Source: Stropharia rugosoannulata (taxonomy: Eukaryota > Basidiomycota > Agaricomycetes > Agaricales > Strophariaceae). From it: DNA of 64,000 nucleotides. Numbering within the stretch: the first letter of the stretch is position 1; the number at the start of each line of letters is the position of its first letter. Below, piece by piece: positions 9,326-19,750 of the stretch. The position numbers and the translations under genes are program-made. Below the pieces are notes generated by a model. That model did no database searches and had not been told where the DNA came from. It saw only the letters and a list, made by a program, of their open reading frames with translations. The DNA lies in NCBI GenBank assembly GCA_028532985.1, contig JANCIK010000007.1, forward strand, positions 2,170,001 through 2,234,000, written 5' to 3'.

Positions 9326-12300
9326 ATGAAGGGAAATGCGGGCAGAGTTATGCGTAGTGGCTCTGATAAACCCAAGAACCCGGAGGGCGCAATGATGAGC
9401 CGCGCCCATCTACGGCCACGGAATCCGTCACGCACAAGTCCGTGTTCCCACGTCGCACAGCCACCGTGCCACAATCCGACTTGCATCGCACTCGGAACAA
9501 CTATGCTCCGCCTGCGTTTCGAGCATTTTCCATTACATTACTCATTAATTCTAGGTCTTTCATTGCCCCTTTACTTACTCAGCACCTACATTCTAGGATT
9601 ACACTTATTCCGTAGGCTATGCTTTGATTTTACATATATAAAGCATGTACTTTATGTAGAAGAAAAAGAAGATTTCGTTTCCCCTCGTCTTAGCATCCTA
9701 GTTTTCGTCTCAGTTCTCGTTCTCGTCGTATACCTCGTCCAGGAGTGGTTCGAAGCTGACGCTGCAGCTTACACTCCCTCGTTCTCACGTCATTTCGTCT
9801 TGTTTGTGTTGTTTTGGGTTGGTTAGAAGCCGTGTGAAACCACCTCGCACCTGTACGCGCTCATAGAGAGCTTCAGCGTATCATTTTGGAGCCCACCGCG
9901 AGGGGTGAGTTTCCTATGCACTGGACTTCAGCTAATCCACCTTTATTCGCGCATTTTCGACATTAATTCACAATTAATTCCTCCAACACTTCGTCGTCCC
10001 TCTACACTCGTTTCTCAATATGTTCCATCCTATGCCATCCTTTGGAGACCCCAGCGCACCGACTTTCGACCCAGAGAAGCCCCGTGGGCTTAAACATTAT
10101 TTTTACGACCTTCAGTACCTATTCAGCACATCCGGCATCATTACCACCTCCAAGCAGAAGTGTTACGCCATACGCTACGTAGATAACGACACTGCTGACC
10201 TTTGGGAGTCGCTTCCTCAATTTTTGGACAATTTCTCGACCTTTGACAATTTTAAGGACGCCGTCTTCGAGCTTTACCCATCCGCTAACGACGATTATTG
10301 GTACACCCTCGCCAACCTCGAATTATTGATTGAAAATCGTTTGCACATCGGCATGAATACTCTAGAAGACCTCTCGGATTACCATACACATTTTATTACG
10401 ACTTCGCAGTTCCTTATTTCGAAACAACGACTATCAGATCTCGAGCAGAAGCGCATGTACCCTCGTGCTTTTCCCCCATCGCTTTGGACAAAAATTTCGA
10501 CTCGTTTAGCACTCAAGTTCCCAGACCATTATCCAGACGATCCCCACGCTATCCCAGACGTCTACGCCGCCGCCATTTTTATTTTGCGCGCCTCGCACTC
10601 CGTTTACTCGTACACCTCGTCGCCTATACTGTCTCAGCCGTCGCCCTCGAGTACAAACGTTAATCTCGATGATTTTCGCATTATTTTCGCAGCATTTACG
10701 AAGTCGATCATCCAGGAAATACAAAGTACATTTCAGCCGTCGTCTACATCATTAATTTGCCCCAGCAAGAAGCCTCGCGTTTTCAAGTGCAAGTTCTGCG
10801 GAGAAAATCATTTTATTCGACATTGCACCCTCGTTGATGACTACATGCATTCAGGAAAAGTTATACGCAATTCAGATAGCAAAGTAGTGCTCCCCACCGG
10901 CGCTTACATTCCAGAAGATATTCCAGGCCGATTTTTGAAGGAAAAATTCGATGAATGGTATAGAAGACATCCAGGACAGTCAAGAACACCGTATCAGTCG
11001 CCGCCAACCGTTTTACAAAGTATTTTCGCGCCCGCAGTCGCTACCTCGTCACCCAATCTATCAGACACGCAGTACATCGATGATATTGACTCCAGGATTG
11101 CAGAAATCGAACAGGAAATTGCCAGACTCCGTCACCAGGTCCCAGACGTCGCCTCAAACGTTTCAGTAATGCCCAGTGTTGCTCAGTCAAATTCAAAGAA
11201 ATATTACAGCGTCTTCGCGTCTCAATTCGTTGCTACACATTCTAGGACACCAACATATCCATCCAGCATCGACTTACCACCTCAGAAGTGCATCTCGTTC
11301 ATGTATCCTTCGCCTGCACCCTCTACTCTGTCTCCTGCACCCCAGACATCACACATAGATCGCCTTTCGTCGCCACCATCGTCTATTACGCGTAGCAGTG
11401 ACATATTAAAGTCAAACACATTTATAGTCAAGTTACAGCCCCCCAAGTCGTCGCCCCTGTTTCCTAGACCATCTTTTACACCCAGAACGTGCCGCACCTC
11501 GGATAAAGAATTATTCTCTCGTTTTTGCACATCACCACCGTCTCTAGTTGGTTTTCATGCACTCCGCCAATCTATCGCTCGTATATTTCACCCCAGTATC
11601 GCCTATAGTGATTATTTAATCTCCAGACGTCGCCGCCCTCGTCCTAGGCGCCCCGGATAATTTATCTTGCCCCCCCACACATGCCAGCTTCGTTTACATG
11701 TCCCAGGATCGCTCAACATCTCGTTTTTATGTTCAACCTTATGTTTCACCCTCAGAAGTTTATATTTAAGTAGGGAGGACCCCCTGCCCTCGCTTTATGC
11801 CGTTATGCCGCTACGTTTTTCGTTGCTCTTATGCTTTATGCTTTATTCAGATATGTTATAGATATATGCTAATTATTTCGTTTATATGGTAGATTTTATG
11901 AATCTTTCTTGGTATAAAAGTTTATGCGCCAGTATGTCGTTTATATTATGCCTTTATGCACGTTTATCTTCCGTTACATTTGCTTTGCATTGTTTTTCTT
12001 TATCTTTTATATTTGATTGTTTGTTTTGTTTTTGGTATTGTTATATTGTGTAGCTTTCGCATTTTTCTGCTTATTTGCTTCGGCTTTTTCTTGTTTTGTT
12101 TTATTTCTTTCATTTACGGCTGACTGAGGACAGTCAGTATTTCAGTAGGGAGGAGATGATGAGCCGCGCCCATCTACGGCCACGGAATCCGTCACGCACA
12201 AGTCCGTGTTCCCACGTCGCACAGCCACCGTGCCACAATCCGACTTGCATCGCACTCGGAACAACTATGCTCCGCCTGCATTTCGAGCATTTTCCATTAC

Positions 12301-13853
12301 ATTACTCATTAATTCTAGGTCTTTCATTGCCCCTTTACTTACTCAGCACCTACATTCTAGGATTACACTTATTCCGTAGGCTATGCTTTGATTTTACATA
12401 TATAAAGCATGTACTTTATGTAGAAGAAAAAGAAGATTTCGTTTCCCCTCGTCTTAGCATCCTAGTTTTCGTCTCAGTTCTCGTTCTCGTCGTATACCTC
12501 GTCCAGGAGTGGTTCGAAGCTGACGCTGCAGCTTACACTCCCTCGTTCTCACGTCATTTCGTCTTGTTTGTGTTGTTTTGGGTTGGTTAGAAGCCGTGTG
12601 AAACCACCTCGCACCTGTACGCGCTCATAGAGAGCTTCAGCGTATCAGCAAACAAGAAGTTACCAATCAAGAATATACCCAGAGCATCAGTTGAGGACGC
12701 GAGTGATGAGGAGGAAGATGAGTTGCGAGAAGTAGTGGAGGAGCAAGGTGCGCGCAGCGCACCCGTAAAGAAGAAAGTAGTGTTTGAGGTTCCTGCAAAG
12801 GCTGGGCCTAGTGTACGACCAGCAGCAGTGCCATATGTAATGGTACCTCCGCTGCGCGTACCAGAGAAAGTAAAACCTAAGGTTAGGGAAGAGCCCATAC
12901 CTGTAGTAGAGAAGAGGAAGCCGGCCTATAAGCTGCGCGCACCTATCGAAGATGAGGCGCAGGCTGACGCAGTCCTCAAGCACTTAGAAAATCAGAAAAT
13001 TGAGATCACGCAGGGCCAGTTGTTAGGCATCTCGACTGCAGGCTTTAGAAGAAAATTCGTTGAGCGCATAGTACCAAGAAAGGTACCATTGGATTTGAAT
13101 ACGATGCGCGTATTACAACTAGACTACAATGAAGAAGAGCGTGAAGTAGATGAGGCTATCGCGCGGTTAGCAGAGGAAGAAGAGGAAGAGGAGTTCATGC
13201 AGATGGATGAACTACCAGTGGCCACTTTCCTTACTTGCTCAGATGAGCGCAGCGGGCTGCAACCGGGAACCATCATCATGGAAGACCCGTACGAACAGTA
13301 CGTCTCGACTCTGCAGCCAGGCGAAAAGCCTAAGGGACTTATTGTGGCGCGCGAATCGCACCATCTGAAGGCGGTGTTTCCTCTCATCAACGGCAAGGGA
13401 CACGCAGAGACGTTGCTCGACAGTGGGTCGCAGATTGTGTCAATGGCACAGGACACCGCTGAGCGCTTAGGACTTAGTTGGGACCCGGATTTCACTATAC
13501 GGATGCAGAGCGCGAATAAGCAGGTGGAATCCACCAAGGGCTTAGCGCACAACGTACCGTTTGTGTTTAACGGGCTGACAGTGTACTTACAAGTACATGT
13601 CATTAGCGCGGCGGCTTATGAGGTACTCTTGGGCCGGCCGTTCGAGATCCTCACGGAGAGCAATGTGAAGACGCGCGGCGATGGAACGGTTGAGCTTACG
13701 CTCACCGATCCCAACACACAGCGCAAGCTGGTAGTACCCACTTATAACCGAGGGTGCGGTCCCAAGATTGTGCAGCGCGAACCTAAGTTGCAGGACCCTG
13801 GCACAACGGAAAACCCTAACGCAGATCAGGATTTTCAATCCTCGATGAATTGA
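9326..13853 (+). CDS. Protease frame of the outer element, split by a nested LTR element (9393-12651)
   Basis: Begins at ATG 9326 just after the gag stop. The nested element enters after 9392. Removing 9393-12651 (element plus one GCAA) makes the frame run through into NKKLPIKNIPRAS and on to TGA 13851-13853, so the insertion is the only break. The distal part holds an acidic linker (EEEEEEEF) and a retropepsin-like domain: AETLLDSGSQIVSMA carries the catalytic D-S-G, and YEVLLGRPF matches the flap-partner motif. A retropepsin would cleave the Gag/Pol polyproteins. The stop overlaps the next start as TGATG (13851-13855), which suggests termination-reinitiation. As it stands, 12652-13853 lacks its own natural start. 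Confidence 0.8.
9393..9883 (+). repeat. 5' LTR of the nested element, 491 bp
   Basis: Starts TGATGAGCCGCG, ends GCGTATCA. Matches 12157-12647 in full apart from one G/A difference. Contains TTACATATATAAAGCATG at about 9630, a likely TATA box for the element's own transcript. Confidence 0.92.
9887..9905 (+). promoter_or_regulatory. tRNA primer-binding site of the nested element
   Basis: TGGAGCCCACCGCGAGGGG, identical over 19 bases to the PBS of the outer element at 7195. Confidence 0.75.
10020..11660 (+). CDS. gag: Gag of the nested element, 546 aa
   Basis: ATG 10020 to TAA 11660, uninterrupted. It is homologous to the outer Gag: YFYDLQYLFSTSG and CYAIRYVDNDTADLW align with YFEDLEDWFKRAE and GYVIKYVPMQTAEEW, and the segment after the knuckle (LPTGAYIPEDIP, FDEWYRRHPGQ) aligns with LPNGSSIPWDPS, VDEWHKKNGQ. 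The zinc knuckle at about residues 257-269 is CKFCGENHFIRHC, CX2CX3HX4C, one residue shorter than canonical before the histidine. The C-terminal 180 residues are Ser/Pro-rich. The codons are distinctly unlike the outer gag (more TCG/CTC, no TGCGCGCA motif), so the two have long been separate lineages. Intact. Confidence 0.85.
   Translation: MFHPMPSFGDPSAPTFDPEKPRGLKHYFYDLQYLFSTSGIITTSKQKCYAIRYVDNDTADLWESLPQFLDNFSTFDNFKDAVFELYPSANDDYWYTLANLELLIENRLHIGMNTLEDLSDYHTHFITTSQFLISKQRLSDLEQKRMYPRAFPPSLWTKISTRLALKFPDHYPDDPHAIPDVYAAAIFILRASHSVYSYTSSPILSQPSPSSTNVNLDDFRIIFAAFTKSIIQEIQSTFQPSSTSLICPSKKPRVFKCKFCGENHFIRHCTLVDDYMHSGKVIRNSDSKVVLPTGAYIPEDIPGRFLKEKFDEWYRRHPGQSRTPYQSPPTVLQSIFAPAVATSSPNLSDTQYIDDIDSRIAEIEQEIARLRHQVPDVASNVSVMPSVAQSNSKKYYSVFASQFVATHSRTPTYPSSIDLPPQKCISFMYPSPAPSTLSPAPQTSHIDRLSSPPSSITRSSDILKSNTFIVKLQPPKSSPLFPRPSFTPRTCRTSDKELFSRFCTSPPSLVGFHALRQSIARIFHPSIAYSDYLISRRRRPRPRRPG
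11661..12120 (+). other. Non-coding tail of the nested element
   Basis: T-rich sequence on the plus strand (many TTTATG and TTTTAT words) with no open frame of note. It lies between gag and the PPT region, where pol would be in an autonomous element. Confidence 0.6.
12121..12156 (+). promoter_or_regulatory. Hairpin and polypurine tract of the nested element
   Basis: TGACTGAGGACAGTCA (12121-12136) folds as a 6-bp stem with AGGA loop. It is followed by GTAGGGAGGAGA directly before the 3' LTR TGATGAG. The same hairpin precedes the PPT of the outer element's 3' LTR (60398-60383 on minus). Confidence 0.7.
12157..12647 (+). repeat. 3' LTR of the nested element, 491 bp
   Basis: Same ends and length as 9393-9883. 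Followed by GCAA (12648-12651), the second target-site copy. Confidence 0.92.
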
Positions 13854-16130
13854 TGCGTCAAGGAGAGGTCGCGTTGATGTTTGACAGGGATGATCGCACG
13901 TGGAAAATAGAGATAGCGGGGTACACGCTACCAAAGAATAAGAAGCGGTTTGGGAGCGCTGAGCTCAGGGATGTATACATGGCTCAAGCAGTACATGAAG
14001 CTAAGATGGAGGACAATGAAAAAGAAAGAATATACAAATATTTTCAGCAGCGCGAATGGCGCAAGGAAGAAGTAGTCAAAGGGGAGCCTAGAGGGCAGTT
14101 CCGCGCATCGCACGAGGAACAGGTCCCTAGTAAGAAACAAGGAGTAACGCGTAAGCGCTTGACTGGCAAGAATGCCACAACCGTTACGGTGCTCGCAGGA
14201 AAGAAGTATAAGCCAGTGGCTGAGAAAGTCAGGCCCGTTTATCAAGATTTACCAGAGAAGTTTAGAATAGTGAGGGAGATAAAAGGAGACCCACTGAAGG
14301 ACATGCCGCAATTGTCACCACATCCGCCAGACTTCGTACCTACAGGTCGGTACACCGCTGAGCGCATGGAAGGGATTGACAAGGCGCATGAAGGGGATTT
14401 CCTGTGGTCTGAGGAGCGCAAGTTGGTGCATCAAGTTTTCATGCAGCAGAACGAGGCGTTCGCGTGGGATGACACAGAGAAGGGTAGATTCCGTACGGAC
14501 TTCTTCCCTCCAGTAGACATTCCCACTGTGGAGCACACGCCTTGGGTATTAAAGAACATTCCGATACCACCTGGGATGTATGAGCGCGTATGTGAATTCA
14601 TCGCCACCAAGATTCGCGCAGGCACGTATGAGCCCTCGAGCTCGTCGTACCGGTCGCGCTGGTTTACAGTGACTAAGAAAGACGGGGTCTCGTTCAGGAT
14701 TGTGCACAGTCTTGAGCCGTTAAATGCGGTAACCATTGCACATTCAGGACTACCTCCAGCAGCGGAGAGTCTAGCGGAACACTTTGCGGGGCGCGCATGT
14801 GGCGGCATCCTGGACTTGTATGTTGGGTACGATGAGCGGCTGTTAGCTGAGTCCTCTAGAGACCTGACTACATTCCAAACGCCGTTCGGTGCGCTGCGCT
14901 TAGTAACCCTACCTATGGAATGGACAAACTCCGTGCCCATCTTTCATGAGGATGTCGCATATATATTACGCGATGAAATACCTGAAGTTACCGAGCCCTA
15001 TATAGACGATGTACCTATTAGGGGACCTAAAACGCGCTACGAGTTAGAAGGAGGAGGATATGAGACGATACCAGAGAATAAGGGAATAAGGAGATTCGTA
15101 TGGGAACACATGTTGAATGTCAACAGAATTGTGCAGCGCATGAAGTACTCGGGAGGAACATTTAGTGGAAAGAAGTCCATACTGTGCGCGGCTGAGATAG
15201 TAGTGGTGGGGCACTTGTGCACATACGAAGGACGAAAGCCAGCACCTGATAAAGTGCATGCGATCCTCAATTGGGGCCCATGCAAGAACATCAGTGATGT
15301 GCGTGCATTCATGGGTACAATGGGTCTGCTACGTATTTACATCTCAGACTATGCGAAGCGCGCAGAACACATACAGCGGCTATTGCGTGGGAAAGAGCCC
15401 TTTGAGTGGGGGCCCGCTCAGCAAGCTAGCATGGACTCGCTGAAAGACGGTGCGCGCAACGCACATTGCGTGAAACCACTGGACTACACATTGCCAGGGC
15501 CGATTACTTTGGCTGTAGACACATCATGGCGAGCAGTAGGATTCTATATTTACCAGCAGGACCCACAAGATTCGAAGAAGAGGGTATATGCGCGCTTCGG
15601 ATCAATACTGTTAACGGAATGCGAGCAGCGCTTCTCACAGCCCAAACGGGAGTTGTATGGACTCTTACGTGCGCTACAAGCCTGTTATTACTGGCTCATC
15701 GGTGCGCGCAAGCTGGTGGTGGAAACGGATGCCAAATACTTGAAGGGCATGTTGGATAACCCGGGCATGGGCCCTAATGCGACTATTAATCGCTGGATAG
15801 ATAAAATACTTATGTATCACTTCCAGTTGAAACATGTTGCGGGCAAAACCTTTGGTGCGGATGGTTTATCGCGTAGGGAAGGGCAACCTGGAGATGAGGC
15901 ATACGCGCACTCCGAAGAAGATGATGATCAGGAAGTGGGACCGCTCGAATATGAGAAAGTCTATGAAGATGACCCAGATCCCCTGGACTTTGAGGAATTC
16001 AAGGAACAGATCGATGATCGCAGAGGATATCTGTATACAGGACTCCTCAACGAGTTGTTTGAAGGTCCCACGGCGCAAGTTACCAGAAGCGCGCTCTATA
16101 GGCTGTTTCCAGCAGGAGCTCGAGCGCGCA
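13853..16130 (+). CDS. pol: Reverse transcriptase and RNase H of the outer element
   Basis: The start ATG 13853 overlaps the protease stop (TGATG). Reverse transcriptase: TVTKKDGVSFRIVHS (about residue 270), LDLYVGYDE with the first catalytic Asp, FQTPFGALRLVTLPMEW, and the active-site YIDDV box (about residue 382). The connection region DVRAFMGTMGLLRIYI follows. RNase H: LAVDTSWRAVG (Asp), QPKRELYGLLRAL (Glu) and VVETDAKYLKGML (Asp), then LKHVAGKTFGADGLSR. The frame stays open to 16273, but integrase lies in another frame and homology-like sequence leaves this frame at about 16080-16130. All catalytic residues I looked for are present. Confidence 0.85.
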
Positions 16131-17786
16131 CGGAAAGAGACGGAAGCGGAAAAGCGGGCCGTGCGGGACTTCATACAGAAAGAGAGTGTGCCGCTCGCGC
16201 AGCGCAAGTACTTAGAGAAATTCATACTAGCGCACGCAATACCCGACTCCAGAATAGAGGATCTGGAGGATGAGGAGTATGATGAGCGCAACAGGACGTC
16301 TGCAGGAAAAGATATGGATCAGAAATTGCCGATGATATGCTACTGGTTGCAGAATCCAACCACTAGGCCTAAAGGCATGACGGAGCGAGAATATCAGAAC
16401 TTTACGAGGAATGCTCGTAACTTCTTCTTAGACAAGGATGGGCAGATGTACCGGAGATCCATAGATGACGCGCATAAGTTGGTGATAGATCAGGCGCAGC
16501 GGACACGCATGCTGCGCTCAGCGCATGACAGCTTGGGGCACAGGGGAGCGTACGCTACGCGCAAACTGCTAGCCGAGCGCTTCTGGTGGCCTGAGTTGGA
16601 AAGGGATGTCTACTGGTATGTGAAAACATGTCATGTCTGTCAGTTAAGGCAGAAGACGATCATCCAGATCCCGCGCACCGAGACACACACGCCGTCTATC
16701 TTTCAGCAACTACACGCGGACACTATGCACATGTCCCCGGCCTCCAATGGGTACAATTACATAGTGCACGGAAGATGTGCGCTGAGCTCATGGGCAGAAG
16801 GGCGGCCATTAAAGAAGGAGAATGTCCGTGCAATAGCGCAGTGGATATTCGAGGACATTATCTGCCGTTGGGGCTGTCTGCAAGAAATCATCACAGATAA
16901 CGGTGGACCGTTCCGCGCAGCGCTTAAGTACTTAGAAAAGAAGTATGGGATTACAGGGATTACTATCTCCGCGTACAACTCGCAAGCGAATGGAAAAATA
17001 GAGCGTCCCCATTGGGACATAAGACAGATGTTGTGGAAAGCGTGTGGAGGGACAGAGGGCGCGCACAAGCGTTGGAGTAGATTCTTCTACCATGTGTTGT
17101 GGGCGGATCGCATCACTGTGCGACGAGGATTTGGGTGTTCCCCATTCTTCATGGTGACGGGCGCGCACCCCATACTACCGTTCGACATAGCAGAAGCGAC
17201 TTGGCTGGTGAAACTACCAGATCGAGTACTGACTACGGAGGAGTTAGTGGGGTATCGCGCGCGAGCAATAGCCAAACATCGCGACACAGTAGAGGAGATG
17301 CGCGCACGAGTATCAAAGACGAAAAGAGATGCGATCAGGGCATTTGAAAAGAAGCATTCGGCTAAAATCCGTGACTATGTGTTTAAGCCAGGAGATGTAG
17401 TGCTAATGAGGAACTCGGGCATAGAATCCAGTCTGAACCGTAAGATGCTCGCACAATGGAATGGGCCTTACATCGTTATCGCACGAAAAGACGGTGGAGC
17501 ATACTTAGTGGCAGAGATGGACGGCTCTGTGTTGAAGGATAAGGTGGCGGCATTCCGCCTCATTCCCTACTTTGCACGAAGGCAGCTGCGCTTACCGGAA
17601 GGCTTGGATGATATAATTGATCAGACCAAGGAGAACCTCGCTAAAATGTTAGAGGCGCCGGATTACGAACCAGCGATTCCCAAAGATTATATCTTTGATG
17701 AGCCCGGTGTACCCTCGGGTAGCGGTGCGCTTACAGTGGAAGAAGATGAAGAAGACGAGGATGACTGGGGCGAAGAAGACACTTAG
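16095..17786 (+). CDS. Integrase of the outer element
   Basis: Lies in the +1 frame relative to RT/RNase H. The frame is open from 15834, but coherent sequence begins near FQQELERARKETE (about 16105). Zinc-binding N-domain: HDSLGH, then CHVCQ (HHCC). Catalytic core: LHADTMHM (Asp), ITDNGGPF (Asp) and NSQANGKIERPH (Glu), the D,D-35-E pattern. C-terminal GPY/F module: AQWNGPYIVIARKDGG, VAAFRLIPYF. It ends in an acidic tail (EEDEEDEDDWGEED) at TAG 17786. Integrase joins the cDNA ends to host DNA, here with 4-bp target duplications. The frame change is either programmed or a 1-nt indel in this copy. Confidence 0.85.
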   Translation, partial: SIGCFQQELERARKETEAEKRAVRDFIQKESVPLAQRKYLEKFILAHAIPDSRIEDLEDEEYDERNRTSAGKDMDQKLPMICYWLQNPTTRPKGMTEREYQNFTRNARNFFLDKDGQMYRRSIDDAHKLVIDQAQRTRMLRSAHDSLGHRGAYATRKLLAERFWWPELERDVYWYVKTCHVCQLRQKTIIQIPRTETHTPSIFQQLHADTMHMSPASNGYNYIVHGRCALSSWAEGRPLKKENVRAIAQWIFEDIICRWGCLQEIITDNGGPFRAALKYLEKKYGITGITISAYNSQANGKIERPHWDIRQMLWKACGGTEGAHKRWSRFFYHVLWADRITVRRGFGCSPFFMVTGAHPILPFDIAEATWLVKLPDRVLTTEELVGYRARAIAKHRDTVEEMRARVSKTKRDAIRAFEKKHSAKIRDYVFKPGDVVLMRNSGIESSLNRKMLAQWNGPYIVIARKDGGAYLVAEMDGSVLKDKVAAFRLIPYFARRQLRLPEGLDDIIDQTKENLAKMLEAPDYEPAIPKDYIFDEPGVPSGSGALTVEEDEEDEDDWGEEDT

Positions 17787-17913
17787 ATGTGCGAGCACCG
17801 TAGGAAGAAAAGTGACCACAATATAATATATTGGGTAAAGAAGATGGGGAATACAAAGAGAGCTAGCTACAGACGCCCCTTTAAGGCGCGCAGCACACAT
17901 TGAGCCAGGCTAT

Positions 17914-19227
17914 CTACTGGGCCAGTTTGTCCTCGGTGGCGGCAACACCAGTAACGTCGAGGCTGCGCTGCAAGATGACAAGCTGCTCGACGAGGAGCGC
18001 GCGGCGCTTGAGGATGAAGTCAACCTTGTGGAGATCACAAATGATCTCTGCTTGTAAATCACCAATGAGGCGGCGCGTCACCAACTCGGAAGGGTTACCC
18101 GTATTAAGGGGCTCCTTAAGGAGGTTAGCGGCGGCATCAAGACAAGCATTGACCTTGTCATTGTCCAAAACGAGAGAAGTGCCTGAGGAAGAAGGGTTAG
18201 GAAAGATTAGTAAGAGAGTGGTGCGGTGCGTGCACCTTGCATAATAAAAGGAGAGTCGGGGAACGTAGGAACACCCTCTGAGCCCAGCCTGGCTTTCTTA
18301 GGAGAGGCTTCACCTGCGGCGGCGTCACGGAATGAGCGACGAAGCTCGGTCTGACGATAAGTCATGCCTCGACCAAGGGGACGAGAGCGGTAACCAGGCG
18401 TGTCTCGCGCTCGCTGGTATTTCAATAAGAATCTAAGTGCGTGCAGCGGAGACGGGTCAAACACACACCTGTTTAGGAGTATCAGGAGGCGCGGCGCGCT
18501 TCTTGTTAGGGCTCGGCTCGGGTGTATGCTGCCTGCTGGGAGGACCTCCCTCCGTCGCGGCTTCAACTTTATCGTCAAGGGCCATCTTTTTGAGAAGCAT
18601 GTAAAGTTGCATGTTAGTGATGTCTGGTAAAGAAACCAAGGTTAGCCACACCTTGTCATCGTCAGAGTCAGGAGATGTAGTACCTCCAGGCGCGGAGGTG
18701 GTCTCAAGGTCCGCAGTTGCGGAACGCGTAAGAACGCGAACGTTGCGCTGCGTGCACCAAAAGGGATTAAGTGTAGAAAAGGTTAGGAAAGGAAAGATGA
18801 GCGCACCGGTCCAGTAGGGGTATGGGTGCGCTGACGAGAAGCGGCAGCCTTGGCCTTGAGGACTTGTTCATGCAAGTTGATAAATGCGTTGGCGGCAGGG
18901 GAGAAAGAGCGAATGTGGTGGTCAGCCTCGAGCGACGTATATATGGCGCGAGTCTCATTAAGGATCTCGATAGCTTCATTGTTGTTTATAACGCGAGTGA
19001 TACCGCTGTGTGCGTCGCGCCAGCGGTTCTGCAATCATGCCAGACGAAGTCAGTAACATACAACAAGGGAAACCGCGCAATGCGCGCACCAAATCGACAG
19101 CGAGTAGCTCCAGGCTGCCGGTGTAATTCGCAGGAGTGGCAGAGGCCAACCCACGAATGTCCTGGATCAGTGAGAGCTGATGCTTGACATTGGTGAAGTT
19201 GAAAAGAGGAGCATGAGTAGTAGCCAT
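17914..19227 (-). CDS. Antisense gene C of the retroelement (unknown function, multi-exon)
   Basis: Minus-strand gene whose stop lies 127 bp past the integrase stop, convergent with pol. ATG 19227-19225 (MATTHAPLFNFTNVK) lies 61 bp downstream of a TATATAA box. Coding blocks in order: to about 19080; about 19036-18787 (HSGITRVINNNEAIEILNE, AANAFINLHEQVLKAK); about 18710-18470 (VWLTLVSLPDITNMQLYMLL, then EPSPNKKRAAPPDTPK); about 18420-18245 (DTPGYRSRPLGRG, ASPKKARLGSEG); 18185-17914 (LDNDKVNACLDAAANLL ... VEQLVILQRSL, stop). KKRA and KKAR clusters suggest nuclear import. I recognise no family. Exon borders are not fully resolved: the first junction does not close cleanly, so decay is possible. 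Confidence 0.5.
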
Positions 19228-19287
19228 AGTGGTGGTTGAGAAAGTAGGAATAAGATGCGATGCGCTCATACAGAGACGGCGAGCGCT

Positions 19288-19294
19288 TATATAG
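19288..19294 (-). promoter_or_regulatory. TATA box of antisense gene C
   Basis: The reverse strand reads GCTATATAAGCG, with ATG of gene C 61 bp downstream. A pyrimidine-rich leader (TTATTCCTACTTTCTCAACC) lies between. Confidence 0.55.
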
Positions 19295-19750
19295 CATTCA
19301 CTGAGATGATCAGCGCTGCGCGCAGCTGGTGACTGAGCAGCAGGCCCAAGGAGTTAAGAAAAGAGGGACTCAACAAAAGGTCCAGATGGGTCATAGCACA
19401 AGGCTACACCTGTCTGACATTACATTCACGGAGATTGAGTGGGATGGAGGGGACCTGAATACAAGAGCCCATATAGTGACAAGAGGTGGGAGGATCGTGC
19501 GCGCATTGCAGCAAAAGGGTGCGCGCATCAAAGGAGATGCAGGTCTTTCCCCGTTTGGCAAAATGATGTCCGTTTTGGGAATTGATGCCGAAAATGCATA
19601 ACAATGTTACCCGACAGTCTTATTTCAAATACAGGGTCATGACACATGTACCAAGGAATAGATGCTAGCTATGACTATAGATAGTTATCAATGGAAAGAC
19701 AGCAAAATGTCAGTTCGGGAATTAAACATCCTAAGAAGTGATTGTCAGGG

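Larger units (their letters stand above)
9393..12647 (+). mobile_element. Nested gag-only LTR element (TR-GAG-like), 3255 bp
   Basis: Flanked by two 491-bp LTRs in direct orientation and by GCAA target duplications (9389-9392, 12648-12651). It has a PBS, a single gag gene and a PPT, and no protease, RT or integrase. The LTRs differ at one site that I can see (CCTGCGTTTCG/CCTGCATTTCG), so the insertion is very recent. Its 4-bp duplication length, PBS sequence and pre-PPT hairpin match the host element, which suggests mobilisation in trans by that family. Gag-only LTR elements are known from plants as TR-GAG. Confidence 0.9.

Noticed and set aside
9317..9826. Hydrophobic 169-codon frame repeated at 12075-12590, like a membrane protein
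   Set aside because: It is the 491-bp LTR read through. The hydrophobic look comes from TTA/CTC-rich LTR sequence.
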